Of a DNA stretch of 49,233 bases, positions 18,881-28,783 are shown in pieces. The notes below the pieces were generated by a model. The model saw only the letters and a list, made by a program, of their open reading frames with translations, ran no database searches and was not told where the DNA came from. Source of the stretch: an uncultured Clostridia bacterium (GTDB taxonomy: Bacteria > Bacillota > Clostridia > TANB77 > UBA1234); contig CAMUYU010000006.1 in the NCBI GenBank assembly GCA_947164995.1, positions 1 through 49,233 on the forward strand, written 5' to 3'. Each line of letters opens with the position of its first letter. Within the stretch, counting starts at the first letter, position 1. A program made the position numbers and the translations under genes.

Positions 18881-20788
18881 CTATCTATCAAATTCATCTT
18901 CATCATGTGATTTTGATTCATATCCTGTAATCAATTCTCTTTGTTCTTTTAATTTAGATATGCTTTCTTTATCCCAACCATGATCTTCAAACATTGATTG
19001 AATAAAATCAACTTTATCTAAATCAATTTTTGGAGCAATAAGTCTTGATGTCCTTAATGATTTTACGTCTCTATCTAATATACCAATTCTTCCTAAGAAT
19101 GGAATTTCAGAAATCTGTGCTTCAAAATCAGATACCATAGTTTTTCCAACAAATGGAGATACTGCTTGAATAAACATTTTTCTTTGAAGCTTCTTAATTG
19201 ATCTATTTAGTTCTCTTATTCTTGATTCTTTGCTTCTAGCATCTACTGTTCTGCCTCTACCAACTAGCTCTCTACGTTCTTGAGTTAATACTTGCATCTC
19301 ATCTTTCATGCTAGCTACACGCTTATAATCTTCTGTATATTCTTGATATTCCTTATAGGCTTTCTTTTGCTCTTTTTCTGAAAAATTCTTTCCCATATCT
19401 CGCATATTAAAAATCTTATGACTTCTATCTGTTAATTCATCAGCAAGTTTAATAGCTTGAAGCTTTCCACTAACCTCTACTGCAATATCCCTATATGAAA
19501 CTCCATTTTCATTTTTCTTATTTGAGAACTTTGAAAACTTAGAATATTCATCAGAGAACTTTTTACTTAGAGCATTATATCTTATCATATCTTTACTTGA
19601 TTTAGCTTCTTCTAATTGTGAATATAATTCATTCATTTTTGTAGTAAGTTTTGTATATTTATATGCTATATCAAATTTATCTGCAAAAGCCTTTTTATCA
19701 ATTGGCTTTTCGCCTAATAAACTATTGTATAAAACGCTAGATTTTTCAGTAACTTCTTCTTTAGTTTTATTAGGATCTACAATATCTTCTTGATAGCTTC
19801 TTCTCTTATCTAAATCCTCATCTACGATTCTAGCATATTCCATATAAACTGTAGGTAACTCTGGTTCTTCCTCTTGTGTTTCTACTGGAGGTTCTTCAAC
19901 AGAAGACTCTGGTTCAGTATATGGTTCTTCTTTTGGTTCTTCTTCAATAGTTCTTCTTTCTGGTTCACTCTCTTTTTCTTCAAATGAATCTGTATATGCC
20001 AACAAATCTTTAAAAGCACTTAGTTGCTCATACTCTTTATCAATTTCTATTAGTCCCTCTTTAAATTCTGGAACTTTTATCATACTTTTCTTTAAGCAAT
20101 CAATAGCTTCTAATGTTTTTGCTTCTACACCTTTTTGAGTATAATAACCCATATTAATCTCTCTACGAATATCTAATACTTTTTTAGGTAATTCGTAGTT
20201 TGGATTTGTTGTAGATAAATGAATAAGCTCCATATACTCTGACATTTTTAGATAACCATCAAGCATTTCATGCTTTTTGCCACCATACTTATCTAATAAT
20301 TCCTTCGAAGGCATTTTTAAATATTTAAACCTTGAAGTTTCTTCTTTAATAGGTTTTGCTTCAGAATTAGACTCTGGTTTCTTTTCATATTCTACTCTTC
20401 TTGGCTTAGAAGATTTAGGTTTAACTTCTGCTTCTTTTTTAGATACTTTTGGTTTTTCTTGCTTATCAACCTTTTCTTTATTATCTGATTTTGAAACATC
20501 AATTCCATAAATATCCTTTTTAGCTGAAGCTTCAACATGTCTTTCATAGCCAGAAACATACCTTAATAATGCCTCTTTAAGTTCAGGATCAGAAATCTCA
20601 TTATTTATCTTTTTTGCTATTTCAGTAGGAGTCATTGGTCCAGTTATTTCCAAACCATTCGCATACATATTTTCTAGTTCAACCATTTTTTGATCTAACA
20701 ATTCATAAATTGAACTCCTTGTAACTTCTATTGGCTCACTAATTGAAAACCCTATCTTCTTAGCATCCTCAATTGATAGTATTGCCAT
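18881..20788 (-). CDS. Large orphan coiled-coil protein, paralogue of 20819-22741
   Basis: 635 aa, charged; ...LLGEKPIDKKAFADKFDIAYKYTKLTTKMNELY...FSKFSNKKNENGVSYRDIAVEVSGKLQAIKLADEL...IFN shared with the neighbour. Confidence 0.8.
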   Translation of the reverse strand: MAILSIEDAKKIGFSISEPIEVTRSSIYELLDQKMVELENMYANGLEITGPMTPTEIAKKINNEISDPELKEALLRYVSGYERHVEASAKKDIYGIDVSKSDNKEKVDKQEKPKVSKKEAEVKPKSSKPRRVEYEKKPESNSEAKPIKEETSRFKYLKMPSKELLDKYGGKKHEMLDGYLKMSEYMELIHLSTTNPNYELPKKVLDIRREINMGYYTQKGVEAKTLEAIDCLKKSMIKVPEFKEGLIEIDKEYEQLSAFKDLLAYTDSFEEKESEPERRTIEEEPKEEPYTEPESSVEEPPVETQEEEPELPTVYMEYARIVDEDLDKRRSYQEDIVDPNKTKEEVTEKSSVLYNSLLGEKPIDKKAFADKFDIAYKYTKLTTKMNELYSQLEEAKSSKDMIRYNALSKKFSDEYSKFSKFSNKKNENGVSYRDIAVEVSGKLQAIKLADELTDRSHKIFNMRDMGKNFSEKEQKKAYKEYQEYTEDYKRVASMKDEMQVLTQERRELVGRGRTVDARSKESRIRELNRSIKKLQRKMFIQAVSPFVGKTMVSDFEAQISEIPFLGRIGILDRDVKSLRTSRLIAPKIDLDKVDFIQSMFEDHGWDKESISKLKEQRELITGYESKSHDEDEFDR

Positions 20789-20818
20789 ATTACACCACTC
20801 CTCTCAAATTTTTATTAC

Positions 20819-22741
20819 TTATCTTTCAATTTCATTTCTTTCTCTCTTTTTCGCAATATCTAATATTTCTTCTTTTGATATACTAAAGCCTCTAAATATC
20901 TTATTGCTAATAAATAAAGCTTTGTGAATATCAAGTTGTGGAGAACAAATATAATCTTCTTTACCTTTGTACTCAAGAGCACCTAATTTTCCTAATAGAG
21001 TATCTTGTCGAACATCCTCTTGGAATTGATATAATCTATCTTTAGAACCAAATAATGCACTTATTGTCCAACCAAGTCTCTTTAAAGGTTTATGCTTATC
21101 CTTTTCATAGTTTACAGTATAGTTCATGTATTCTTGAGCAACTTCTTTATCCCTTTTATTTACAACATTAAATATTTCATGAGTCTTATATTTCTTACCA
21201 TCAACCTTTTTACCTTCTAACATTCTATCTGCTAAATATACAGCTTGAAGTCTACCAGTAAGAAGTAATGCTGTATGTCTATTTGAAATTCCATCACTAT
21301 TTTTAGCATTAGCAAACTTATTAAATCTTTCCCAATTATAATTAAACTTACTCTTTGCTATTGCAATTGCTTTATTATCTTTACTTTCAACTGCTTTTTC
21401 ATATTCTTTCTTTATTTCATTTAGCTTTTCAAATTGTGTTTTATACTTATAAGCAATATCAAATTTCTTGGCTAATTGTTCTTTATTTTCTTTTGCTAGA
21501 GGTTTTTCACCAACTGCTTGTCTATATAACATCTCCGCATTTTCCGCAACTTCTGAATATGATGCTTTTGAATTTAAAACAACCTTTTTAGCGAACGTAC
21601 TTGTTTTATCAACATCATCTTGTTTTAATAAATCAAATTTACTAATAACATCTACAACATCAATCTCTTCTTCAGGTTTTTCAACTTCTTCAGCTAGCTC
21701 TTCTTTTCTTAAGCTTTCAGCCTTCCTAAGAACTGGTTCTATTGGTTCTTTTTGTTCTTCTGGTTCCTCAGATAAAGCATTTAGGCCTTCAAGTGCTAAT
21801 CTATCGCGAGATTTCATATGTTTGCCAACATATTCTGCTCTAGTAGCAAATTTTTCTTGTTTAACCTCTTTATTTTTGCGTTCTTCTATTAATTCTCTCC
21901 ATTTTTTTGTGACAGTTTTCTTTGCAGTGTCTAATAGTAATGTAACTCGATCTAATTCAATAGAAAGCCCAGGCTCTCCATTTTCTTTAAAAGCTCTACT
22001 CATTATTGTATACATTCTATTAGAAAGCTTTCTAACATTTGCACATTTTTCATCAGCATTAGAATCATTTACTTCATCAACATAATTTTTGATCAAACCA
22101 TAATCTAATTTTGCCTTATTATATAATTCATAAAGTTTTCTACAATAAAATGCTTCTAACGAAGGATATTCCATTTTTTCATGCTTTCCTGCATAATCAT
22201 AATTTAGTTTGTTCTTTATTTCTTTGCTTAATGCATCTGACCATTCTAAAACTGGTTTAGGCATTTCTTTTACGTTAGGATTATGATTATTAATAAAACC
22301 TGAAACTCGTTCCCTTTTCTCAGATACTTTAGGAACTACTTTTATACCCACATTAGAAACCTCAGAATTATCTTTAGTTTGATTTTTAGGATTAAATTTT
22401 GATCTTTTGAATTGATTATCTATATCTGCTTCACTTAAGAAGTACATTTGTCTGTTTTGAACACAATCTCTCAAGTAATCAACTTTTTCTTGATCACCTT
22501 CACTAAATCTTTCCATGTATTTTTTGCAAATAATAAGAGTCTTGTCCATTAAGTATTTTTTTAACTCATTAGCTGCGTTAGGATCTTCAAAATTATTTCT
22601 ATCAATAACAGCAGCACTCAATCTACCATTACATTTATATCTTCCCACAAATAACATTCTTACATCTATAGGAAAACCACCAATATGATTTGTTGTATCA
22701 AATCCTAATGCTTTAACTTCTTTTTCAGTTAAACGTGCCAT
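20819..22741 (-). CDS. Large orphan coiled-coil protein, paralogue of 18881-20788
   Basis: ...AVGEKPLAKENKEQLAKKFDIAYKYKTQFEKLNEI...FNKFANAKNSDGISNRHTALLLTGRLQAVYLADRM...IFN; AGGAG RBS suggests start MARLTEKEV at 22741 rather than the track's 22786. Confidence 0.8.
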   Translation of the reverse strand: MARLTEKEVKALGFDTTNHIGGFPIDVRMLFVGRYKCNGRLSAAVIDRNNFEDPNAANELKKYLMDKTLIICKKYMERFSEGDQEKVDYLRDCVQNRQMYFLSEADIDNQFKRSKFNPKNQTKDNSEVSNVGIKVVPKVSEKRERVSGFINNHNPNVKEMPKPVLEWSDALSKEIKNKLNYDYAGKHEKMEYPSLEAFYCRKLYELYNKAKLDYGLIKNYVDEVNDSNADEKCANVRKLSNRMYTIMSRAFKENGEPGLSIELDRVTLLLDTAKKTVTKKWRELIEERKNKEVKQEKFATRAEYVGKHMKSRDRLALEGLNALSEEPEEQKEPIEPVLRKAESLRKEELAEEVEKPEEEIDVVDVISKFDLLKQDDVDKTSTFAKKVVLNSKASYSEVAENAEMLYRQAVGEKPLAKENKEQLAKKFDIAYKYKTQFEKLNEIKKEYEKAVESKDNKAIAIAKSKFNYNWERFNKFANAKNSDGISNRHTALLLTGRLQAVYLADRMLEGKKVDGKKYKTHEIFNVVNKRDKEVAQEYMNYTVNYEKDKHKPLKRLGWTISALFGSKDRLYQFQEDVRQDTLLGKLGALEYKGKEDYICSPQLDIHKALFISNKIFRGFSISKEEILDIAKKRERNEIER

Positions 22742-22776
22742 AAACACCACTCTCCTCATCATTAGTATACATAAAT

Positions 22777-22805
22777 ATTTTACCATAACATATTGTTTAT
22801 GTCAA
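22777..22805 (-). promoter_or_regulatory. Sigma-A-type promoter for the coiled-coil pair
   Basis: Minus strand GTTGACATAA, TTGACA-17 nt-TAAAAT; its -10 lies inside the longer ORF-track 5' extension, supporting the downstream start. Confidence 0.7.
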
Positions 22806-22808
22806 CGC

Positions 22809-22844
22809 AAAAAAGAGCTTAAAGACTAATCTTTAGGCTCTTTT
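22809..22844 (-). terminator. Rho-independent terminator of 22862-23887
   Basis: AAAAGAGCttAAAGActaaTCTTTagGCTCTTTT. Confidence 0.7.
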
Positions 22845-22861
22845 GAGAACTTTTGGTTTAC

Positions 22862-23887
22862 CTATTTTAACTTTCTCTCATAAAGTTCAATTGCCGTTTT
22901 AGGGCTATCATTTCCTTCTTTGTTTTTGATTGGTGCAAACTCATCTTCTCTTCTAACTCTTATATCCGTAGTGTGTTGAGCTTTTTCAAAACCATCAAAA
23001 ATGAACATTTCTTTCTTGATATAGCTACCATATTCATCATTTTTCTTGTGTGCTTCGTGTATTGGAAGCTTTTCATCTGCAATTCTTTTTAACAAAGATA
23101 ATTTTAAATAATTACATCCAAAATGAGATTCACTATATAAAAGTGAGCCATCTTCATTTTTTGCATCTAGAAGTTCTTTAGGCATATCAATATACTCTAT
23201 AACCGTACATTTACCATCCTTTAAGACAATACTACCTACTTTTTCGTTTGCATCAGTTCTAGCAATAGATTTAATGCATAGTTCATTATTTCCCGCTTCT
23301 AATATACCTAGTGATACTTCATCTAAAGGATTAACTAAGATATTATCAACGTTACACGTAACTAGATAATCTATGGCTTTATTTTCCATATCTTTAAGAA
23401 TCCCTTCATCCTCCAAAGCCTTGAAAATACCGCCATTTCCGTTTGCTGCAGTAACTATTTTACCATCTTTATCTTTAACTTCACTTCCGTCTTCATATAC
23501 TAATGGGAATTCCCCTTGTATAAAAAACATAATCTTATCTTTTGGAATATCAAAAAAGTTATTTTCTTCAAAAAAATCTTGAGTTTCTTTATCATTATCA
23601 TTTGATGTCATAATATACCATTGAGGCCAAATTCCGTACTTTTTAAAGCAATTTGAGATAATATCACTATCTATTTCAAAAATGGTTTTAGGTACTATCT
23701 TTGTAAAAGGTACTACAAATGTGCCTTTTGGGCCTTTATGTCCTAATCTAGTACCTTGGCCACCTGCTAAAGTACAAACAGCGACCTTTCCGTCTTTAAG
23801 TAACTTAACTCCTATTTCTTCATACTTTTTGTAATCATCTTTAGAAAGGTTTTCTTTTATTACAGGATTAATAGGTTCTATTTTCAT
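22862..23887 (-). CDS. UDPGP-family UDP-sugar pyrophosphorylase (UTP--glucose-1-P / UDP-GlcNAc pyrophosphorylase type)
   Basis: VAVCTLAGGQGTRLGHKGPKGTFVVP nucleotide-binding motif; YIMTSNDNDKETQDFF. Confidence 0.88.
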   Translation of the reverse strand: MKIEPINPVIKENLSKDDYKKYEEIGVKLLKDGKVAVCTLAGGQGTRLGHKGPKGTFVVPFTKIVPKTIFEIDSDIISNCFKKYGIWPQWYIMTSNDNDKETQDFFEENNFFDIPKDKIMFFIQGEFPLVYEDGSEVKDKDGKIVTAANGNGGIFKALEDEGILKDMENKAIDYLVTCNVDNILVNPLDEVSLGILEAGNNELCIKSIARTDANEKVGSIVLKDGKCTVIEYIDMPKELLDAKNEDGSLLYSESHFGCNYLKLSLLKRIADEKLPIHEAHKKNDEYGSYIKKEMFIFDGFEKAQHTTDIRVRREDEFAPIKNKEGNDSPKTAIELYERKLK

Positions 23888-23904
23888 ATTATCCTCCCAA
23901 TATA

Positions 23905-25620
23905 CTACATCTTTTCAGGACACGAAATACCTAAAAGCATAAGTCCTTTTTTAATTACATTACCAGTTACGAATGTTAATAAAACATTAGCATCTTGAAC
24001 ATCTTTATCATCGCAAATAATATGGTGTTCATTATAGAATCTACTAAATGCTTTTGCTAAATCAAGTAAATATCTAGAAAGAATCGAAGGTTCATTTTTA
24101 TCACAAGCAGATGATATTATATCACCAAAGCTTCCAATAAGCCTTGTAACTTCATATCCTTCTTTGTTATTAATCTTTGAAAAATCAGCATTTTCAGGCA
24201 TCTTTTCAATGTTTCTTAATATGCTTCTTGTTCTAACATAAGTGTATTGTAAATATGGACCAGTTTCTCCATTAAAGTTTAATATCTGATTCCAATCAAA
24301 AACTTCATCTTTTATCCTAGAATTTGCCAAATCGTTAAATACAACTGCTCCAACTCCAACCATTTTAGCAACATCTTCTTTGTTCTCTAAGTCAGGATTT
24401 TTATCTTCAATAATCTTCAAAGACTTATCAATTGACTCTTTAAACAATTCTTCTAGTGTAGTCGCATTTCCTTTTCTAGAACCCATCTTTTGGCCATCAC
24501 TATCTAAAACTAAACCAAAAGGAATATGCTCACATCTTTTTGCATATTCTTCATAACCCATTTTAGACAAAGTTTCGAAAACTTGTTTAAAATGAAGTGT
24601 TTGCTCTGCAGCTACAACATATAAACATTTATCAAAATTATAAGTATCAATTCTATATAAAAGTGCTGCTAAATCTCTTGTAGCATAAATAGTAGTGCCT
24701 TGAGATGTTAAAATCATACATGGTGGAATATCTTCATCCATCATAACAACTTTGGCACCTTCACTTTCAACAAGTAATCCTTTAGCATTTAACTCATTAA
24801 TAACTCTGTCCATCTTATCATTATAAAATGCTTCACCATTATATGAATCAAACTTACAACCTAACAAACCATATACTTTTTTATTATTCTCAATTGTTAA
24901 ATCAACAATCCACTTCCAAATCTTAACAATTTCTTCATCGCCTGCTTCAAGTCTTTTTAATGCTTCTACAGCATGAGATTTGAAATCTGGATCATCTTTT
25001 TCGATTCTATTATATCTAACATAAATCTCTAAAATTGGTTTAATTGGGTCATTTGAAAAATCATATTCATCTTTCCAAAGCAGGTATCCAGCAATAGTAC
25101 GACAAATACCCATTCCCCAATCTCCTAAATGATTTACTCCTACTACTTTGTAACCATTAAATTCATTTAGCTTATAGATAGAGTTACCTATTACAGTTGA
25201 ACGAAGATGACCTATGTGAAGAGCTTTAGCAATATTAGGAGATGAATAGTCTATAACTACAGTTTTACCATCACCCTTTGTGTTCTTTCCAAAATCTTCA
25301 CCTTTATCAAGTGCTTCATTAATAACATCTTTTATATATGAGTATTTATCTACAAAGAAGTTTAAGTATCCGCCTACAACTTCATATTTATCAAACAGGC
25401 TCATTTCTTCTACATTAGATAACTCATCTAAATGTTCTTTGATTTCTTTTGCTATAATTGGAGGTGCCTTTTTAAGCTCTTTTGCAAGTCTAAAACATGG
25501 GAAAGCATAGTCTCCCATTTCAGTATTTGTAGGCACTTCTATAAATGATTTTATCTCATTAGAATCTAAAGACATTGATTTTCCTATAATTAAAGCAATT
25601 TTCTCTTTATAATCTATCAT
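23905..25620 (-). CDS. argS: Arginyl-tRNA synthetase
   Basis: DYSSPNIAKALHIGHLRSTVIGNSIY (HIGH motif); QKMGSRKGNATTLEEL; start MIDYKEK at 25620 supported by GGAAAGGA RBS (track start 25749 is too far upstream). Confidence 0.97.
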   Translation of the reverse strand: MIDYKEKIALIIGKSMSLDSNEIKSFIEVPTNTEMGDYAFPCFRLAKELKKAPPIIAKEIKEHLDELSNVEEMSLFDKYEVVGGYLNFFVDKYSYIKDVINEALDKGEDFGKNTKGDGKTVVIDYSSPNIAKALHIGHLRSTVIGNSIYKLNEFNGYKVVGVNHLGDWGMGICRTIAGYLLWKDEYDFSNDPIKPILEIYVRYNRIEKDDPDFKSHAVEALKRLEAGDEEIVKIWKWIVDLTIENNKKVYGLLGCKFDSYNGEAFYNDKMDRVINELNAKGLLVESEGAKVVMMDEDIPPCMILTSQGTTIYATRDLAALLYRIDTYNFDKCLYVVAAEQTLHFKQVFETLSKMGYEEYAKRCEHIPFGLVLDSDGQKMGSRKGNATTLEELFKESIDKSLKIIEDKNPDLENKEDVAKMVGVGAVVFNDLANSRIKDEVFDWNQILNFNGETGPYLQYTYVRTRSILRNIEKMPENADFSKINNKEGYEVTRLIGSFGDIISSACDKNEPSILSRYLLDLAKAFSRFYNEHHIICDDKDVQDANVLLTFVTGNVIKKGLMLLGISCPEKM

Positions 25621-25767
25621 TATTGTATCCTTTCCAAAACTCAAATTTTCGCAAATATTATACCTAAAAACATGTAAAAATTCAATTGTTTTTGCTTCTA
25701 AATGTTGAAAAATCGGCAATTTTGTGATATTATACCTCGTGCAAATCACAATTTGAAAGGATTTTAT

Positions 25768-27192
25768 ATGAATACATTTAAAGATAGTTTAGTATATAAA
25801 TTTTTCATATGGTTAAATACACAAGTTGGTTCTCTATTTTCTAATAGTTGTATCGTAAAAGGATTTCTTAAGGAAAAAAATACAACTACTGAACAAAAAG
25901 AGTCAATTGTAATTAAAGTAATTAACTGGTTAATAAAACTTTTGCAAACAATATTTAAGAAATTCAAGTTAGATGTTATTCTTGAAGGAAGCATTTTTAC
26001 AAAACCTAGTATTGGTGTCTTCTTAGTTCTTATTGGTGCACCATTTCTTCCAACAATGGCAGTTTTAGCATTAGTTTTATATTCAGCATTTTCACTTATA
26101 TTAAAGGCTGCAGTTGAAGATGACTTTGAGTTAGTACATTTTAAAACCAATCTTTGGGTTTTAGCATTTGCAGTTGTTGTAGGCGTTTCTGCTGCTGCAT
26201 CTCTTGCTGTTGGAGAGGCAATAAAAATTGCACTGCTAAGTATCGCATTTATTCTTTTCTACTTTGTTTGGATTAATACAGTTAAAACTAAAAAGCAATT
26301 TACATTTTATATCTCAGTATTTGTTTTAGCAGGTGCTTTATCTGCAATATATGGCATTTATCAATATTTCTTTGGAGATATTTATTCGCAAGCTTGGCTT
26401 GATGAAGATATGTTTGAAGAAATCAAAATGAGAGTTTACTCAACTTTTACAAATCCAAATGTTTTTGGAGAATACTTATTACTTGTTATTCCATTTTCAA
26501 CAATGTTAGTTTTAGATGCAAAAGATTGGTTAAAAAGAATCTTTTGGATTGGCATTTCAGGAATTTTAATACTTGCTCTTATACTTACATTTTCAAGAGG
26601 TTGTTGGTTAGGTTTAATCTTCTCATTCTTTGTTATGGCAATATTATTCGATAAAAGATTAATCTGGTTTGGCATACTTGGACTAATTGCTGCACCTTTT
26701 ATATTGCCACAATCAATATTGCAAAGATTTTTAAGTATAGGAAATATGAAAGATACATCAACATCTTATAGGGTTTATATTTGGCTTGGAACTATTGCTA
26801 TGTTAAAAGATTACTTCTTATGTGGTATAGGACTTGGTACAACAACATTTAACACAATATATCCTCTATATTCATATAGTGAAGTTGTTGCTCCACATTC
26901 ACACAGCTTGTACTTACAATTATTTGTAGAATATGGATTAACTGGTTTTATTGTATTTACAGGAATTATTTACAATTTCTTTAAAGAAACAATTATTCAT
27001 TATACTAAGAAAAAAGATTTTATGACGATAGCATCCATTGCAGCGATGGCCGGATTTTTACTACAAAGTGCTACTGACTATACTTGGTATAATTATAGAG
27101 TGTTATTAATCTTCTGGATTGTAATAGCAATTGGAATAAGTACAACAAAACTTGAAGAAAACACAAATCAAGAGATTATAGAAAGGAAATAG
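25768..27192 (+). CDS. O-antigen ligase/polymerase-like (Wzy_C) multi-pass membrane protein
   Basis: Many TM helices; RVYSTFTNPNVFGEYLLLVIP, LTFSRGCWLGL, PHSHSLYLQLFVEYGLTG; RBS GAAAGGA precedes ATG at 25768. Confidence 0.88.
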   Translation: MNTFKDSLVYKFFIWLNTQVGSLFSNSCIVKGFLKEKNTTTEQKESIVIKVINWLIKLLQTIFKKFKLDVILEGSIFTKPSIGVFLVLIGAPFLPTMAVLALVLYSAFSLILKAAVEDDFELVHFKTNLWVLAFAVVVGVSAAASLAVGEAIKIALLSIAFILFYFVWINTVKTKKQFTFYISVFVLAGALSAIYGIYQYFFGDIYSQAWLDEDMFEEIKMRVYSTFTNPNVFGEYLLLVIPFSTMLVLDAKDWLKRIFWIGISGILILALILTFSRGCWLGLIFSFFVMAILFDKRLIWFGILGLIAAPFILPQSILQRFLSIGNMKDTSTSYRVYIWLGTIAMLKDYFLCGIGLGTTTFNTIYPLYSYSEVVAPHSHSLYLQLFVEYGLTGFIVFTGIIYNFFKETIIHYTKKKDFMTIASIAAMAGFLLQSATDYTWYNYRVLLIFWIVIAIGISTTKLEENTNQEIIERK

Positions 27193-27194
27193 CA

Positions 27195-28781
27195 ATGATT
27201 AAAGTATTAAATATAATAAGTGATACTAATATTGGTGGTGCTGGAAAATGCGTTATCAACTACTGTAAATCTTACGATAAGAAAAACTTTAATATTTCTG
27301 TTGTTGTACCAAAAGATAGTCTTTTAATCCCCGAATTAAAAAAGACTAAAGTTAAAGTAATTGAAGTTGATGGTTTAAAAGATAAATCTTTAGACTTCAA
27401 AGCATTCTTTAAACTTCGTAAAATTATTAAAGAAGAAGCACCAGATATTGTTCACACTCACGCAAGCAGTATTGCAAGACTTGCTGCCAAAACTGTAGGA
27501 CGTACAAAAGTTATTTACACAAGACATTCCGTATTCCCTGTTCCTGATAGAATTAAACATGGAATTGGAAAAGCTATTTATAAAACATCAAATGAATTAA
27601 CTACAGATAGAATAATTGCTGTTGCAGAAGCGGCAAAAGAAAATCTTACAGATGGCGGAATTAACGAAAACATTATTGATGTTGTTTTAAATGGTGTGGA
27701 TAAAGTTCCACTTTCATCTCAAAAAGAAAAAGATGATTTAAAGAAAAAATACAAAATCGAAAAAGATGAAAAAGTTGTTGGTATACTTGCTAGACTAAAT
27801 AAAGTTAAAGGACATGAATATTATATAGATGCTGCAAAGATTATTTTAGACAAAGGTATTAAAGCTAAGTTTCTAATATTAGGAACTGGAGATGAAGAAA
27901 ATAATCTAAAACAAAAAGTCAAAAGCTTAAAATTAGAAGACAAAATAATCTTTACTGGTTTTATAAAAGATGTTAAAGACTTTGTTAATATATTTGATGT
28001 ACAAGTTAATTGTTCATATGGTACAGAAGCAACAAGCCTTGCATTATTAGAAGGAATGAGTATAGGAGTTCCAGCAGTAGTTACTGATTATGGCGGAAAT
28101 CCTGGAGTAATTAAAGATGGTGAAAATGGTTTTCTAGTCCCTATTAAATCTCCAGAAGAAACAGCAGAAGCTATTATTAAACTACTTAATGACAAAGGAT
28201 TATATGAAAAAATGAAAGCACGTTCAATTCAAATTTTTGAAGAAAACTTTTCATTGAACATATATGCAAAAAATATAGAAAGGGTGTATAAAAAAGTGAA
28301 CGATACTAAAACAAAAAGAAAGTTTAATCTGTTAGACATATTTATTGTTCTATTCTTATTAGTTGCAATGATTATAGGATACAAATATTTGAAAAAAACA
28401 GATACTATTTCACCAGATTACATTAAAGTAACATATCAATTTAGAAGTAACGAGCAAGATCCAGAGATTTCTCCAATGATTCATGAAGGCACTGATGTAT
28501 ATGATAGTGTTAAAAATTATAAAATTGGAAAAATAGTAAAAAAAGAAGTTGTTCAATCTACTCGAGAAGTTGCTAATCAAGAAACAGGCGAATATGTTTC
28601 TGCTCCAGTTGATAATAAAGAAGACGTTATATTAACTATTGAAGCAGATGCAGTTATTCAAGGTAAAGACATTATTGTTGATGGACAATATGACATTAAA
28701 GTTGGTAATGCTGCTTATTTGCAAGGTAAAGGTTATGCAACTATAGGATATATTATCAATGTAGAAAGGTTAGGTGACTAA
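27195..28781 (+). CDS. Family 4 glycosyltransferase fused to a C-terminal TM + DUF4330-like domain
   Basis: N-term LNIISDTNIGGAGKCVINYCKSY..., GVPAVVTDYGGNPGVIKDGENGFLVP (GT4); C-term LLDIFIVLFLLVAMIIGYKYLKK + region matching the next gene. Confidence 0.88.
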   Translation: MIKVLNIISDTNIGGAGKCVINYCKSYDKKNFNISVVVPKDSLLIPELKKTKVKVIEVDGLKDKSLDFKAFFKLRKIIKEEAPDIVHTHASSIARLAAKTVGRTKVIYTRHSVFPVPDRIKHGIGKAIYKTSNELTTDRIIAVAEAAKENLTDGGINENIIDVVLNGVDKVPLSSQKEKDDLKKKYKIEKDEKVVGILARLNKVKGHEYYIDAAKIILDKGIKAKFLILGTGDEENNLKQKVKSLKLEDKIIFTGFIKDVKDFVNIFDVQVNCSYGTEATSLALLEGMSIGVPAVVTDYGGNPGVIKDGENGFLVPIKSPEETAEAIIKLLNDKGLYEKMKARSIQIFEENFSLNIYAKNIERVYKKVNDTKTKRKFNLLDIFIVLFLLVAMIIGYKYLKKTDTISPDYIKVTYQFRSNEQDPEISPMIHEGTDVYDSVKNYKIGKIVKKEVVQSTREVANQETGEYVSAPVDNKEDVILTIEADAVIQGKDIIVDGQYDIKVGNAAYLQGKGYATIGYIINVERLGD

Positions 28782-28783
28782 TA

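Noticed and set aside
21468-22085. 205-aa plus-strand ORF
   Set aside because: Antisense to the well-supported coiled-coil gene; Ser/Leu/Phe-rich composition typical of the reverse frame of Lys/Glu-rich coding; no RBS or paralogue.
23905-25749. Long N-terminal extension of ArgS (start at 25749)
   Set aside because: The extension lacks synthetase homology and overlaps the divergent promoter region; RBS GGAAAGGA supports ATG at 25620.
25764-26675. Minus-strand ORFs inside the O-antigen ligase-like gene
   Set aside because: Antisense to a clear multi-pass membrane protein; no supporting signals.
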